Shown: one piece after another, positions 1 through 9,241 of the stretch
Layout: each line of letters begins with the position of its first letter
Position numbering within the stretch: position 1 is the first letter of the stretch
Notes under the pieces: generated by a model
Seen by the model: only the letters and a program-made list of their open reading frames with translations
Database searches by the model: none
Told to the model about the DNA's origin: nothing
From: Beggiatoa leptomitoformis
Lineage (GTDB): Bacteria > Pseudomonadota > Gammaproteobacteria > Beggiatoales > Beggiatoaceae
Assembly (NCBI RefSeq): GCF_001305575.3
Contig: NZ_CP012373.2
Span: 1,798,001-1,862,000 of the forward strand
Direction of reading: 5' to 3'
Length of the DNA stretch: 64,000 bases
Program-made: the position numbers and the translations under genes

Positions 1-720
1 AATGATTTGTTGATATGCCGCGTGCCAACGGGTTTTATCCATTTCGCGGGTAATTTGGCTATTTCCCCACACTGCGTATTCTGTCGTGATACGGTTAAGA
101 TGGTAAAAACGGCAGTGTGTTGATAGGCGTATGAGCATATCCCAGTCTTCAAACGCGTCAAATTGTTCATCAAAGCCATTCAGTTCTAACCATAAATCAC
201 GGTCTATCAGTAAGTTAATCAATGGGATATAGTTTTCATAACGGAGGCGATTGGCATCAAAACCATCATTAAAAACTTTTAGCGGGTTTTCTTGGAGGAG
301 TACTGTTTCACCTAATAAATCCCGCTGCATTAAACGGCAACCTGAGTAAACCACAGGCGCATCAAAATGTAGTGTAACTTGTTCTAAACGTTGTAAATGG
401 TCAGATAGATAAATATCATCATCATCTAAAAAGCCAATCATATCGCCTTGTGCCGCTAAAACACCAATATTTCCTGCTTTCGCACGTCCTTGACTGGTTG
501 CATGATTAATTAAATGTAAATTTAAATCAGGAAATTGGGCAATCACATCATCCAGTGCAACGCCGCCATCATTGACCACGATAATTTCATCAGGACGACG
601 TTTCTGTTCCGTTAAACTGCGCAGACTGCGGGTTAATAATTGGGGACGGTCTTTGGTACGAATAATAATAGAAAGACGTAAAGCAACGGTGGTGGTTCTA
701 CGACGACGGATTTTTAGCAT
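1..720 (-). CDS. Family 2 glycosyltransferase (C-terminus beyond window)
   Basis: The minus-strand frame is open from an ATG at 718-720 to the window edge, about 240 codons. The N-terminus has the GT-A family 2 pattern: a basic start, a beta strand SIIIRTKDRP, then RPDEIIVVNDGG, and an acidic DXD-type motif GFLDDDDIY that would bind the nucleotide-sugar and metal. Further on, LNGFDEQFDAFEDWDML is the family's usual acceptor-side ED motif. No membrane segment is visible, so it probably acts in the cytoplasm on a lipid- or protein-linked glycan. Donor and acceptor cannot be read from the sequence. The 3' end is missing because the window starts here, not because of a visible defect. Confidence 0.85.
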   Translation of the reverse strand, partial: MLKIRRRRTTTVALRLSIIIRTKDRPQLLTRSLRSLTEQKRRPDEIIVVNDGGVALDDVIAQFPDLNLHLINHATSQGRAKAGNIGVLAAQGDMIGFLDDDDIYLSDHLQRLEQVTLHFDAPVVYSGCRLMQRDLLGETVLLQENPLKVFNDGFDANRLRYENYIPLINLLIDRDLWLELNGFDEQFDAFEDWDMLIRLSTHCRFYHLNRITTEYAVWGNSQITREMDKTRWHAAYQQII

Positions 721-881
721 AATGGATATGAGTAGATAATGAGATTATGGCAATTGTAAGGGCGGTGCATCTGCCATTCGGCTAAGCTGAATGTAGGCGC
801 GGCGTTATATGCACAAAACCGTTTTAATAGTTGGTATGCGCGAGGATAAACCGCACCAGATTAATGGAGTAGCGTCTGTGC

Positions 882-2099
882 TTATGGTGTGTGATTGGCG
901 GATTCTAGGGGAACATCAAACCAGAAATTACTCCCTTCACCCAAAACACTTTCTAAACCAATGCGTCCCCCCATATTTTCTACAAATAATTTAGCAAGGG
1001 CGAGTCCCATGCCCATGCCTTCATGAATACGGGTTGTTGAACTGTCTGCTTGTGTGAAAGGGTCAAAAACATGCTGTTGTTTTTCAAGCATAATACCTAT
1101 ACCCGTATCGATAATTTCAAGGTGTATCCATAAATCACGTTGTTCACCTTCAATTTGTTCTAAAGGCATTACTTTAATAATAACACTACCTTGACGGGTA
1201 AACTTGACTGCATTATCTACTAGTTTAGTCACCGTTTCAAAAAGGTAATCATGATTACCGCGCACCGTTTTATTTAAGGCTGGAGCAACATCGATAATAA
1301 TATTTAATTGTTTCACTTCGGCACGTTCAGTTAAATCCCCTTGTAATACATTACGAATTAACTCATCAATCCGAAATTCAGAAATAACTTGACGCGGGTC
1401 ACCTTTAGACTGTTGGGAGAAATTTAACATATCCGTCAAAATTCCCATTAATTGTTTACCCGCTTTGCGCACGGCTTTAGCGCAATGTATTTGCTCGTCG
1501 TCTAAATTAGTATCTTCAATAAGGGTGTCTGTCATGCCAAGAATGACATTCATGGGTGTACGAAATTCATGACTGATTTTATGTAAAAACTCTGATTTCA
1601 TCACCGAGGCTTGTTGCGCTCGGTCATAAGATAAGTGTAAAACTTCTAATAACGATTGGATTTTTTGGGTTTTATAAAGCACTTCACGCTCTAAATTTTT
1701 CCGTAAATGCGCCAGTTCCAAATGGGTACGCACTCGTGCCAATAATTCGTCTTCTTGAAAGGGTTTACTGACATAATCCACGCCACCTGTCAGAAATGCC
1801 CGAACTTTATTTTCCGTATCATCTAAGGCTGAAAGAAATAGAACAGGTACTTGTTCTAAGCTAGGAATGCGTTTTAATCGCTGACATGTTTCATAACCAT
1901 CCCAGCCTCCCGGCATAATGACATCTAAAAGAATTAAATCAGGATTGTATTTAACGGCGGCTTCTAAGCCAGCATCACCATGATGGGCAATAATGACCTC
2001 AAAATTGTGCTTACGCAAAATGACATCCAAAATCTTTAAATTCAGTGAACTGTCATCAATGATGAGGATAAGAGGGCGGTTAGAAAGTTGGTCTATCAT
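882..2099 (-). CDS. Response regulator receiver-histidine kinase hybrid
   Basis: A 405-residue signalling protein. Residues 10-125 form a receiver domain with acidic pair D15/D16, phospho-acceptor D59 in LILLDVIMPGG and the conserved lysine in VSKPF. A coiled linker (130-165) leads to a HisKA domain with H177 in KISHEFRTP, and an HATPase_c domain follows with N-box DNAVKF, DTGIGI and a GMGMGLALAK lid. There is no membrane segment or sensory domain, so the receiver at the N-terminus probably controls kinase activity, with input from a separate kinase. The downstream partner is not in the window. It lies just upstream of the glycosyltransferase gene on the same strand, but a 161-bp gap argues against a tight operon. 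Confidence 0.88.
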   Translation of the reverse strand: MIDQLSNRPLILIIDDSSLNLKILDVILRKHNFEVIIAHHGDAGLEAAVKYNPDLILLDVIMPGGWDGYETCQRLKRIPSLEQVPVLFLSALDDTENKVRAFLTGGVDYVSKPFQEDELLARVRTHLELAHLRKNLEREVLYKTQKIQSLLEVLHLSYDRAQQASVMKSEFLHKISHEFRTPMNVILGMTDTLIEDTNLDDEQIHCAKAVRKAGKQLMGILTDMLNFSQQSKGDPRQVISEFRIDELIRNVLQGDLTERAEVKQLNIIIDVAPALNKTVRGNHDYLFETVTKLVDNAVKFTRQGSVIIKVMPLEQIEGEQRDLWIHLEIIDTGIGIMLEKQQHVFDPFTQADSSTTRIHEGMGMGLALAKLFVENMGGRIGLESVLGEGSNFWFDVPLESANHTP

Positions 2100-2136
2100 A
2101 GTTCACTACATGCTGTAAGGTGAGGGAAGGGAAAAC

Positions 2137-2595
2137 CTATTGTCTGCCAGTATGTCCAAATCCACCTTCACCCCGTTGGCTCATTTGGCTAAAGGTATCA
2201 ACTAGCTGTAACTGTACTTGGATAATTGGCACAAACACCAATTGACATAGACGTTCACCGGGGTTAATTGTAAAGGCTTGCTGACTGCGATTCCAGACAG
2301 CAATTTGAATTTCGCCTTGATAATCAGAATCACATAGCCCAACCAAATTGGCGAGAACAATACCATATTTCGTGCCTAAACCTGAGCGGGGTAATAATAC
2401 TGCCGCCAGTGTTTTATCATGAATATTAATGGCAATCCCACTACCAATTAATCGTGTTTCCCCTGCTTCAAGAATGACTGGCTCACTTAAACAAGCCCGC
2501 AAATCCATGCCCGCTGCACCATCCGTTGCATAAGTGGGTAAAGGAATGCTATTTCCAATCAGTGGATTAATAATTTTAGCTTCAATCTGTCGCAT
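2137..2595 (-). CDS. dut: Deoxyuridine 5'-triphosphate nucleotidohydrolase
   Basis: Trimeric dUTPase: hydrolyses dUTP to dUMP and pyrophosphate, keeping uracil out of DNA and supplying dUMP for thymidylate. All five family motifs are visible in 152 residues: GAAGMDLRA (1), PRSGLG (2), [12 protein letters not shown] with the catalytic-loop Asp (3), the GERLCQLVF strand (4) and the C-terminal flexible [10 protein letters not shown] (5). Length matches the bacterial enzyme (about 150). In many gammaproteobacteria dut lies beside coaBC; here it is followed 38 bp downstream by the receiver-kinase gene. Confidence 0.96.
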   Translation of the reverse strand: MRQIEAKIINPLIGNSIPLPTYATDGAAGMDLRACLSEPVILEAGETRLIGSGIAINIHDKTLAAVLLPRSGLGTKYGIVLANLVGLCDSDYQGEIQIAVWNRSQQAFTINPGERLCQLVFVPIIQVQLQLVDTFSQMSQRGEGGFGHTGRQ

Positions 2596-2848
2596 AGTTG
2601 TTATATTAAGTGCAGATACTCAACCATATCTGCTTATTTTAATTATAAAAAGGAGAGGACGAAAAGAAAATTCGCAATCACTTTAAGAGGTCGTCATCAA
2701 CTAACAAATACTGAAGCGATAACATTAACATGGTAAGGGTAATCACAGAACCTAAGCACGCTCCTCAACCCTTTACATGAACAAGGATAAAATTGCCACC
2801 GTTTAGAAATTGTTTAGCCTTATCAATGATGTTATTTGATGATAATCC

Positions 2849-3598
2849 CTAATAAGGTTTAGTCCCCACATAATTACCGGGTGGGTTGTAATTACAAACC
2901 CATACTTCCGTATTGCCACAACTGGCTTTACCACACCCAATTTCTGCACTCGCCTGCCACACGACTTGAGTGTAATGCCCGCAAACCTTACCCGCTTTGC
3001 AACGATTATTAACATAATCATAATCTTCAACTTCACTTGCCCACAAATCAACAACACGCTCAGGGGTAAGACCCATACCTGTGCTAGCGGCGATATTTTC
3101 ACCATATCCGCCCTGATAGCTATGTTCTAAAGGACATCCCTTTGTTTGTAATTGATTTGCCCAGCGTTGCGCAACACTTGCAACATCCACAGACCAGCGA
3201 ACGGCAGAAACATTTACCTTTTGCCGCCAACGATTATGCGCTGCAACCATTCCCTTAAACGCAGCGGGTTCATTAACATCTTCTGTTACAGTAGAGGATT
3301 GTAACACGGGCGTTGCAAGGGTTGGTTGTGGTTCAACTGAAACAGGGGCAGGAATGGCGGGCGGTGGAGTCGGTGTTGTTGGCACTGCGACACCCTCTAC
3401 AGCGGGTTTATTTTTTAGCTCATCGGCTAATGCAGGGTCGAGTTGACGTGGCGATTCTACAACGGGGTCAATCACTTTTGATTCTGTTGGTTGTGATTGA
3501 CGGGTTGCCGTATTCATCGATGGTTTATGATTACTACAGCTACTGGTTATACTCAATACGATTACTATCGCCATCTTATAAAAAACAGATTTTTGCAT
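2849..3598 (-). CDS. CAP (SCP/PR1-like) domain lipoprotein
   Basis: A 249-residue exported protein. The N-terminus is a hydrophobic signal ending SITSSC, a lipobox, so a lipoprotein anchored through that Cys is likely. A Pro/Thr/Val-rich linker (about 25-105) joins it to a C-terminal CAP domain (about 112-249) with VAAHNRWRQKV, the LEHSYQGGYGENIA segment, the signature GHYTQVVWQ and the final CNYNPPGNYVG. Several cysteines near the signature (GCG, SCG, VCNY) could form disulfides, fitting a periplasmic or surface location. Bacterial CAP proteins have mostly unknown functions; none is claimed here. Confidence 0.9.
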   Translation of the reverse strand: MQKSVFYKMAIVIVLSITSSCSNHKPSMNTATRQSQPTESKVIDPVVESPRQLDPALADELKNKPAVEGVAVPTTPTPPPAIPAPVSVEPQPTLATPVLQSSTVTEDVNEPAAFKGMVAAHNRWRQKVNVSAVRWSVDVASVAQRWANQLQTKGCPLEHSYQGGYGENIAASTGMGLTPERVVDLWASEVEDYDYVNNRCKAGKVCGHYTQVVWQASAEIGCGKASCGNTEVWVCNYNPPGNYVGTKPY

Positions 3599-4032
3599 GA
3601 TGATTTCCAGTCCCCCAATGATTCAATAAATACGCAATATCCACCTGCAAAATAGACCATTTTGCCTTTTACAACGAGAAAATAAAGCACAAAGTGAGCA
3701 AGTTATCTGCTGTGTTATTAAGAAACAGATTGAATTCTTGTTATATACATAAGCATTTATTAATACCTATTTAGATATTAACCTTGAAACTAAGGATTAA
3801 AGCTGAACTTGACCACACTTTTTTCTTTAGCCCTATTCCGCAGTTATGTTTTTTTCATCTCTCTCCTGACGGAAAAAGGTATTCTCAAAACAAGGATTGG
3901 CATTAAACAGTGGTATTAGTAAAGTCGCATTGCTAATTCGGTAGTTAAAACAACTAAACGATGTCATTTTGCCACAGAACATCGTGGATAAACAGCTAGA
4001 CATCAAGACTCCTTTCTAGGCATGGCATACTC
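3599..4032. other. Intergenic region between divergent CAP lipoprotein and marR-type genes
   Basis: A 434-bp AT-rich stretch separating divergent genes, so it should hold promoters for both. I see no open frame with a ribosome site, no strong hairpin, and no palindrome that I can assign to the MarR-family protein with confidence. Confidence 0.4.
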
Positions 4033-4521
4033 ATGATAAATAAAAATACACAAACGTTGAACTTAGAAGACTTATTCTCTTTTCAACTGATGCGTTTATC
4101 CAACGTGTTAGCACTTGGAGCATCTCGTTATTACACAACACGTTTTAATATTGGTTTAACAGAATGGCGTGTATTAGCAACTATCGCTCGTTATGCGCCC
4201 ATTTCAGCACAAGAGGTAAGTAAACGCACAGGGGTTGATAAAGGTTGGGTGAGTCGCGCAGTGAATAGTTTACTCAGCCGTCACTGGATTATTCGTGAGC
4301 CGAATCCTGAAGATGGACGTATTTTAAAACTGACCTTAACAACTGAAGGGATTGCTGTTCATCAAGAAGGCATAAGCGCGGCTACAAAGCGACAGAAACG
4401 ACTGCTTACCAATGTTTCTATTACAGAACAACAATTATTAATGGATTTATTGATTCGTTTACATCAACAAGCAGTTATTATGCTAGAAGAACAAGAATCA
4501 TTAGATAAACAAGGAGGATAA
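4033..4521 (+). CDS. MarR-family transcriptional regulator
   Basis: A 162-residue protein with the MarR winged-helix layout: helix FSFQLMRLSNVLALGASRYY for dimerisation, then LTEWRVLATIARY, the recognition region SAQEVSKRTGVDKGWVSRAVNSLL, and the wing REPNPEDGRILKLTLTTEG with the family's D-x-R-x-x-x-L/V signature. C-terminal helices complete the dimer. MarR proteins bind palindromic operators and are usually released by small ligands; neither operator nor ligand can be named. It is monocistronic and convergent with the sulfur globule-like gene, sharing a bidirectional terminator. Confidence 0.92.
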   Translation: MINKNTQTLNLEDLFSFQLMRLSNVLALGASRYYTTRFNIGLTEWRVLATIARYAPISAQEVSKRTGVDKGWVSRAVNSLLSRHWIIREPNPEDGRILKLTLTTEGIAVHQEGISAATKRQKRLLTNVSITEQQLLMDLLIRLHQQAVIMLEEQESLDKQGG

Positions 4522-4541
4522 GGCAAGTAAACCAGAAATGC

Positions 4542-4570
4542 AAAAGGGGCAAATACATCACCCCTTTTTT
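4542..4570. terminator. Bidirectional intrinsic terminator
   Basis: AAAAGGGG (4542-4549) pairs with CCCCTTTT (4561-4568) across an 11-nt loop, followed by T residues on the plus strand; on the minus strand the arm CCCCTTTT also ends in T. It lies between the convergent marR-type gene and the sulfur globule-like gene, and can serve both. Confidence 0.7.
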
Positions 4571-4593
4571 CTAAAAATAACACTGCATTATTT

Positions 4594-5049
4594 TTATTTT
4601 GCTTCAGGCGCGGCGGGGGCAGGAACACTCGCTGGAGGAACTGCACCATAAGGGGCGACACCATAGCCTGCGTAGGGCGCGGGTGCATAACCACCACCAT
4701 AAGGCGCAGCACCATAACCTGCATAAGGCGCGGGCGCAACACCATAACCAGCATAAGGCGCAGGTGCGTAACCACCATAAGGTGCAGCACCGTATGCAGG
4801 TGCAGGCGCGTAGCCACCGTAATAACCGGGATAGCCACTATAGTTGTAATTGTTATATTGACGACCATAACCACGACCGCCACCGCCCATGCTCATGTTG
4901 AAATCACCCCAACCTGAACCATCAAAGGGACCCCATTCATTGTTGCCCCAACCTGAACCAGGGCCGCCCCACCATGCATGAGCAGGCGCAGCCACAAAAC
5001 CTGCACCAAGAACGGTAGATAATGCTAACACTTTGGCAATTTTTAACAT
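4594..5049 (-). CDS. Putative sulfur globule protein (Gly/Tyr/Pro/Ala-rich, secreted)
   Basis: A 151-residue protein with a clear Sec signal ([20 protein letters not shown], cleavage after AHA), giving a mature protein that begins [10 protein letters not shown] and continues [19 protein letters not shown]. The rest is low-complexity: [18 protein letters not shown] and about five PAPYAGYG(A/V)APYG-type repeats, without Cys. This composition and the Trp/Gly/Asn N-terminus resemble structural proteins of the envelope around intracellular (topologically periplasmic) sulfur globules, such as the Sgp proteins of Allochromatium. AGGAG lies 8 nt upstream of the ATG. The assignment rests on composition and signature, so another structural Gly/Tyr-rich surface protein remains possible. 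Confidence 0.65.
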   Translation of the reverse strand: MLKIAKVLALSTVLGAGFVAAPAHAWWGGPGSGWGNNEWGPFDGSGWGDFNMSMGGGGRGYGRQYNNYNYSGYPGYYGGYAPAPAYGAAPYGGYAPAPYAGYGVAPAPYAGYGAAPYGGGYAPAPYAGYGVAPYGAVPPASVPAPAAPEAK

Positions 5050-5344
5050 TAGACTTCTCCTAAGGTTTTGTTTGTTTCAATTAATACGTAACATAAGCAA
5101 CGACCACTTAGACCATTGTGCTAAATATAGTAAGCACAAATCTTGTCCAGTCAGTAATAATATAGCGTCACTGGTCAATGCAGAAATCATCTATTAGAAA
5201 CATCTAATATACGCTTTGAACTATACACCTATAGCAGAATATTAGCAATAACTAATAATTGGCTTTTTTGATATAACAAGTTGAATTTTTTCATAGGTTA
5301 CTTCGCTATCAACGACAGTTTAATGCAAATTTAAGGAGAATAGT

Positions 5345-5662
5345 GTGAAAAAAATAATATGGGCATTTATTGCGTTTTTTTTGAGTGCGCATCCTCTGCT
5401 AGTAACAGCAGAAACTGATGACGCAATGATAGAAATAACAGGAAAAGTTGTCAGTTTATCCATAGAAGGTGGATTTTTTGGCATAGAAGGTACACAGGGA
5501 GAGAAAATAAAACCATTGAATTTACCTGTTTTATTACAAAAAGAAGGGCTGTTGGTTTGGCTAAAAGCCCGCAAAACCGAAACAACCGTCGGAATTCATC
5601 AATGGGGACAATATGTAAATATACTAGAAATCAGTGTATTACCTGAAAACTGTATAAAATAA
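5345..5662 (+). CDS. Small exported protein of unknown function
   Basis: A 105-residue protein. Start is GTG at 5345 with AAGGAG about 7 nt upstream. A signal peptide (KKIIWAFIAFFLSAHPLLVTA) precedes an about 80-residue domain with the pattern ITGKVVSLSIEGGFFGIEG, KPLNLPVLLQKEGLLVWLKA and IHQWGQYVNILEI, suggesting a small beta-barrel. I have the impression of similar short domains in other exported bacterial and archaeal proteins but cannot name the family. It is divergent from the sulfur globule-like gene with 295 bp between them. A single Cys lies near the C-terminus. No function is assigned. Confidence 0.7.
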   Translation: MKKIIWAFIAFFLSAHPLLVTAETDDAMIEITGKVVSLSIEGGFFGIEGTQGEKIKPLNLPVLLQKEGLLVWLKARKTETTVGIHQWGQYVNILEISVLPENCIK

Positions 5663-5914
5663 AGGGATACATTGAAGGACAATTACCAAATTTGCCCGCT
5701 CTTTAACCTACTTCGTTTACAGAGCGGGAATAAGCACCTGAATAAATCCTTCTTAAAAGCAGCAGCTTAAAAAGCATTTTTTTAACTTTGATTACCTAAT
5801 GCTACTCATGCACGAAAATTATTCATAGTTAAATCATACTGGTTACGGCGGAGATTGCACACCGTTTTACTGATAAACACTTTATAGAAGCTTATTAAAC
5901 GTATTTTACTTATT

Positions 5915-6781
5915 CTACAACGGAAAAACGGTTTTACACTGTGGATAATGACTACATGCTAAAAAATGCCTTCCTGCATACTGTCCATTTTTTGGGGAAA
6001 CACGTTTCATAGTTGCTCCACAAGTAGGACATAATTTTTCTGTAACTGTATTAACAGCTTGTAGTGATAACTTCAATATTTTTGTCAATTGTGCCTGTAA
6101 TTCTTGGCTATCATATTGCTCACGTAACACAATATGCACAATAGGAATATTTGCCGTTTCTAATACCTTATCAACAAATTTATCATGCAACTGCGTACTT
6201 AACGGTTTTTCCGCATCAAATACCTCCTCAACAGCAATAACCCCACATATCGATGCCGTGTCGCTTGAACAAATAACAAAATCTAACCGTTTTTGTCGTA
6301 GCCGTTCAAGGGCGATTCGTTTCGCCTTCACCTCCAAATCAGGAATAGTTTCTAACACCTCAGCAAGATGTACTTTAGCCAATAAGATATATGGTTGCCG
6401 CTGCAATGCTTGCTGTAACGCATTGAATAACACCATTTCTGCGACGGATAGTAATGTTAATTTTGCCTGATAAGGATAACTATGCTCGCCTAAATGCCCT
6501 GTTTGTAGCTGTTGTGCTATTGGATATTCTGATGTAATTACAGCGGGATGTGTTAATACCTGCTTCTTATCGCTTTCGCCATAAATAGCAACATCAGGTA
6601 AATTAGTCCGATATAAATTTCTATACCACCAAAAACCCTTACGATTTTTATAACCTGCACGCGGTGTATTAATAAAAGCTAAACTATCCTGTTGTCGCTG
6701 ATAATACCCATAAATCAATATGATAACTAACAACAATCCCAATACAACCAAACCAATTAATTTAATATCCATAATTTCCAT
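5915..6781 (-). CDS. Membrane-anchored DUF2726 protein with C-terminal topoisomerase-type zinc finger
   Basis: A 288-residue protein. Residues 5-26 form one transmembrane helix. Residues about 95-225 match the DUF2726 pattern: LTLLSVAEMVLFNALQQAL, YILLAKVHLAEVL, then RLRQKRLDFVICSS and a VIAVEEVFD strand, a restriction-endonuclease-like arrangement in which the acidic and basic residues could be catalytic. The C-terminus is a four-cysteine zinc ribbon, CPTCGAT...CSHYPQCK, of the kind found at topoisomerase I C-termini. A nucleic-acid role at the membrane is likely, but the activity is not known. The C-terminal architecture parallels the NERD protein at 23509-24201. Confidence 0.8.
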   Translation of the reverse strand: MEIMDIKLIGLVVLGLLLVIILIYGYYQRQQDSLAFINTPRAGYKNRKGFWWYRNLYRTNLPDVAIYGESDKKQVLTHPAVITSEYPIAQQLQTGHLGEHSYPYQAKLTLLSVAEMVLFNALQQALQRQPYILLAKVHLAEVLETIPDLEVKAKRIALERLRQKRLDFVICSSDTASICGVIAVEEVFDAEKPLSTQLHDKFVDKVLETANIPIVHIVLREQYDSQELQAQLTKILKLSLQAVNTVTEKLCPTCGATMKRVSPKNGQYAGRHFLACSHYPQCKTVFPL

Positions 6782-6840
6782 TCAATAATCTTAATATAAA
6801 TAATATCTTATACGTATCATCTGAATAAAACCGAACAAAT

Positions 6841-6885
6841 AAAAAGGCAAGTTATAAAGGGTTCTTCCCTTAATGACTTGCCTTT
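6841..6885 (-). terminator. Terminator downstream of the TRAP binding-protein gene
   Basis: Read on the minus strand, AAAGGCAAGT (6885-6876) pairs with ACTTGCCTTT (6852-6843), followed by further T residues. It sits just after the stop of the TRAP gene and would separate it from the DUF2726 gene. Confidence 0.65.
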
Positions 6886-6905
6886 AACAACATTAATAAT
6901 ACCGC

Positions 6906-7979
6906 TTATTCTTTCAACGCGTTGCTATAAGCATCATCTGAAACAACGGTCCATGCGTCATTATCTGCTTGGAATGCCAAGAAAGAATCATAAACTTTTT
7001 TAAACAAAGGGTCTTTTCCTGCTTCTTCGGCTAAAACCTCTTTTGTTAAACGATGCAATTCCTTTAACACATCAGCAGGAAAGGGCAATATTTGTACTTT
7101 GTATTTCTCTTTCAACTCACGCAGTGCTTTATTATTAGAAGCCTCAAATTCTGCGTACATGGTAACATTTAAAGAACTTGCCGCACTTTCCACAATTTTT
7201 TGTAAATCAGGTGGCAAAGAATCCCATGCCTTCTTATTAACAATAACCTCTAATACCGTACCGGGTTCATGCCAACCGGGATAATAATAATATTGTGCTG
7301 CACGATACAACCCTAAGCGTTCATCATGGAAAGGCCCAACCCATTCCGTTGCATCGATAGTTTTCCGTTCTAACGCCGTATAAATCTCACCACCCGCGAG
7401 TAAAACAGGTGTTCCCCCTGCTTTAGCAATAACTTTGCCACCTAAACCGGGAATCCGCATTTTCAGACCTTGTAAGTCTTTAACACTATCAATTTTCTTA
7501 TTAAACCACCCGCCCATTTGTACGCCCGTATTCCCACCGGGAAAAGGCACAACCCCAAATGGAGCATAAACTTCCTGCCACAATTTTAACCCATCACCAT
7601 AATAAAACCATGCGTTCATGGCTTTTGCCGTCATCCCAAACGGAACGGCGGTCATAAACTGCGCTGCAGGCACTTTACCCGCCCAATAATACGCAGCCCC
7701 ATGTCCTAACTCGATAGTACCTTGCGAAACGGCATCAAATGTTTGTAATGCAGGCACTAATTCGCCACCAGCAAACACCTGAATTTTGATGCGTCCATTA
7801 CTCATGGTTTCGACATCTTTGGCAAAACGCACAACCCCTGTTTGAAAAATAGGGAAATTAGGTGGCCATGTCGTCACCATTTTCCAATTAAACGTATCAG
7901 CGGCATAGCTTGGCAAGGCAGCCGTTAGCATTGTTAATGCACCTAACAAGGGCATTAACCAGCGGGTTATCTTAATCAT
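6906..7979 (-). CDS. TRAP transporter solute-binding protein (DctP family)
   Basis: A 357-residue periplasmic binding protein. Residues 1-26 are a Sec signal ending SYA|A. The mature part has the DctP/TakP-like series NWKMVTTWPPNFPIFQTGV, IKIQVFAGGELVPALQTFD, MRIPGLGGKVIAKAGG and ATEWVGPFHDERLGLY, with the conserved Arg in the MRIPG segment that usually binds the substrate carboxylate. The TTWPPNFP start is typical of the subgroup that binds 2-oxo acids or similar carboxylates; the exact ligand is not readable. AAGGAG precedes the ATG. No DctQ/DctM membrane genes are adjacent, so it must use a permease encoded elsewhere or act alone in sensing. Confidence 0.92.
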   Translation of the reverse strand: MIKITRWLMPLLGALTMLTAALPSYAADTFNWKMVTTWPPNFPIFQTGVVRFAKDVETMSNGRIKIQVFAGGELVPALQTFDAVSQGTIELGHGAAYYWAGKVPAAQFMTAVPFGMTAKAMNAWFYYGDGLKLWQEVYAPFGVVPFPGGNTGVQMGGWFNKKIDSVKDLQGLKMRIPGLGGKVIAKAGGTPVLLAGGEIYTALERKTIDATEWVGPFHDERLGLYRAAQYYYYPGWHEPGTVLEVIVNKKAWDSLPPDLQKIVESAASSLNVTMYAEFEASNNKALRELKEKYKVQILPFPADVLKELHRLTKEVLAEEAGKDPLFKKVYDSFLAFQADNDAWTVVSDDAYSNALKE

Positions 7980-8355
7980 AAAAACTCCTTTGGGGGTTCA
8001 CTTTTATTGTGTTATCTCAAACGGCTTAGTTTGAGTCGCCCTATTATTGTCTTAATTCATCAAAATTAAAACCCTACAAAAAAAACTAAAATAACCTGCA
8101 TTCGACGCGTAATTTTTTAAACTTCAGCCTGTAGGGTGGACATTGCTCACGGCTGTGTTTGTCAGACAGAAGTTTTTGGGCTATAGTTGCGAAACTCTAT
8201 GTTTACTAATAGTTATTTTATACAAGTAGGATTTTGGAGTGCGGTTAGACCGCAGAATTGCGGTTTCATTCAACGGTGGATTTCTTCAACAATTAGCTGA
8301 CCACAATCTACGAGTACGGCAGATAACCCACATTTTAATTTATGAGGTGCATTTT
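7980..8355. other. Intergenic region upstream of TRAP gene and interrupted antitoxin gene
   Basis: 376 bp with no supported gene. A frame runs from 8239 into the antitoxin remnant, but the ribosome site GAGGTG at 8344-8349 marks the real start at 8356. No terminator is evident. Confidence 0.4.
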
Positions 8356-8407
8356 ATGCTGGCAACAACGGTTAAAATTTCAGGGCAAGGGCGGGTGATT
8401 ATCCCTA

Positions 8408-8424
8408 GAGCCTGTCATCAAATA
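8408..8424. repeat. IS terminal inverted repeat (transposase 3' side)
   Basis: GAGCCTGTCATCAAATA; differs at one position from the opposite end at 9242-9258. Confidence 0.85.
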
Positions 8425-8439
8425 AGAAGGGTTAAAGGT

Positions 8440-9188
8440 TCAAGCTAAAAGAATCAAGGTAGAAGCCAAATAAACCCCACTTAAGAAATTCCTAGCGCGT
8501 TTATCATATCGTGTAGCTATTGCACGATATTGCTTTAATTTACCAAAGAAATGCTCGATTAAATAACGTGCCTTATAAAGAGCTTTATCATAATCAGGTG
8601 GATTTAAACGATTTTTCCTGAACGGAATCACAGGTTCTATGCTTTTCTGTTTTAAAACATCTCTAACCCGTTCATCAGCATCATAAGCCTTATCAGCCAA
8701 TAAAGCGTTTGCCTTTATCTGAGGAATAAGAGCATCAGCCCCTTCAAGGTCGCTTGCCTGTCCCGCAGTCAAAAAAAAAGGGTCGGATTGCCCAGTGCGT
8801 CAACAACGGAGTTAATCTTGGTACTTAAACCCCCTGCGCTACGTCCAATGGCTTCATCCGCGCCACCACCACTACTATGTTGATGCGCTCTAACTATAGT
8901 GCTGTCTATCATGGCATATTCGTTATCAGCATCGGCACTTAGTATCTTGAAAACACGTTCCCAGACACCTTTCTGAGACCAACGACTGAAGCGGGTATGG
9001 ACAACACGGAAATCACCAAAGCGTTCGGGAAGGTCGCGCCAAGGAATGCCACTGCGATAACGGAATAGAACAGCATCAATAAACAAGCGGTTATCTTTAG
9101 CCGTCATCCCGACATGTCCTTTACGCCCAGGGAGTAGCGGTTCTAGTTTTGACCATTGTTCATCGGTTAAGGCATAGCGACGACTCAT
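8440..9188 (-). CDS. IS5/IS427-type transposase made by -1 frameshift
   Basis: DDE transposase in two frames. The first (9188 down to 8769, start chosen at MSRRYALTDEQW rather than a start inside the terminal repeat) has the DUF4096-type helix-turn-helix part, RSGIPWRDLPERFG, and the first catalytic Asp in YAMIDSTIVRAHQH. It ends NPTLFF-stop. The second (8772 to 8440) has LLADKAYD (second Asp) and LIEHFFGKLKQYRAIATRYDK, which carries the C-terminal Glu. The frames overlap at nine T residues (8779-8771 on the coding strand); a -1 slip there gives NPTLFFLTAGQ, restoring the usual family sequence. It looks functional rather than decayed. Confidence 0.88.
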
Positions 9189-9241
9189 TGTTTTATCCTT
9201 GGCGATATCTGGGTATATACCTATAATATAACACTTTTTAC

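Noticed and set aside
4620-4820. Repeats that might be read as a CRISPR array
   Set aside because: The units are short, in frame, uneven and coding; there are no unique spacers and no cas genes.
4599-4901. Open frames on both strands over the sulfur globule-like gene
   Set aside because: They arise from the repeated PAPYAGYG codons, lack ribosome sites and have extreme compositions (His/Gln- or Val/Met-rich).
8120-8160. GTAGGGTGGACATTGCTCACGG segment as a repeat element
   Set aside because: It looks like sequence seen dispersed in some gammaproteobacteria, but no second copy is in the window.
8239-8355. N-terminal extension of the antitoxin frame
   Set aside because: The extension has no ribosome site, and GAGGTG is correctly spaced for the ATG at 8356.
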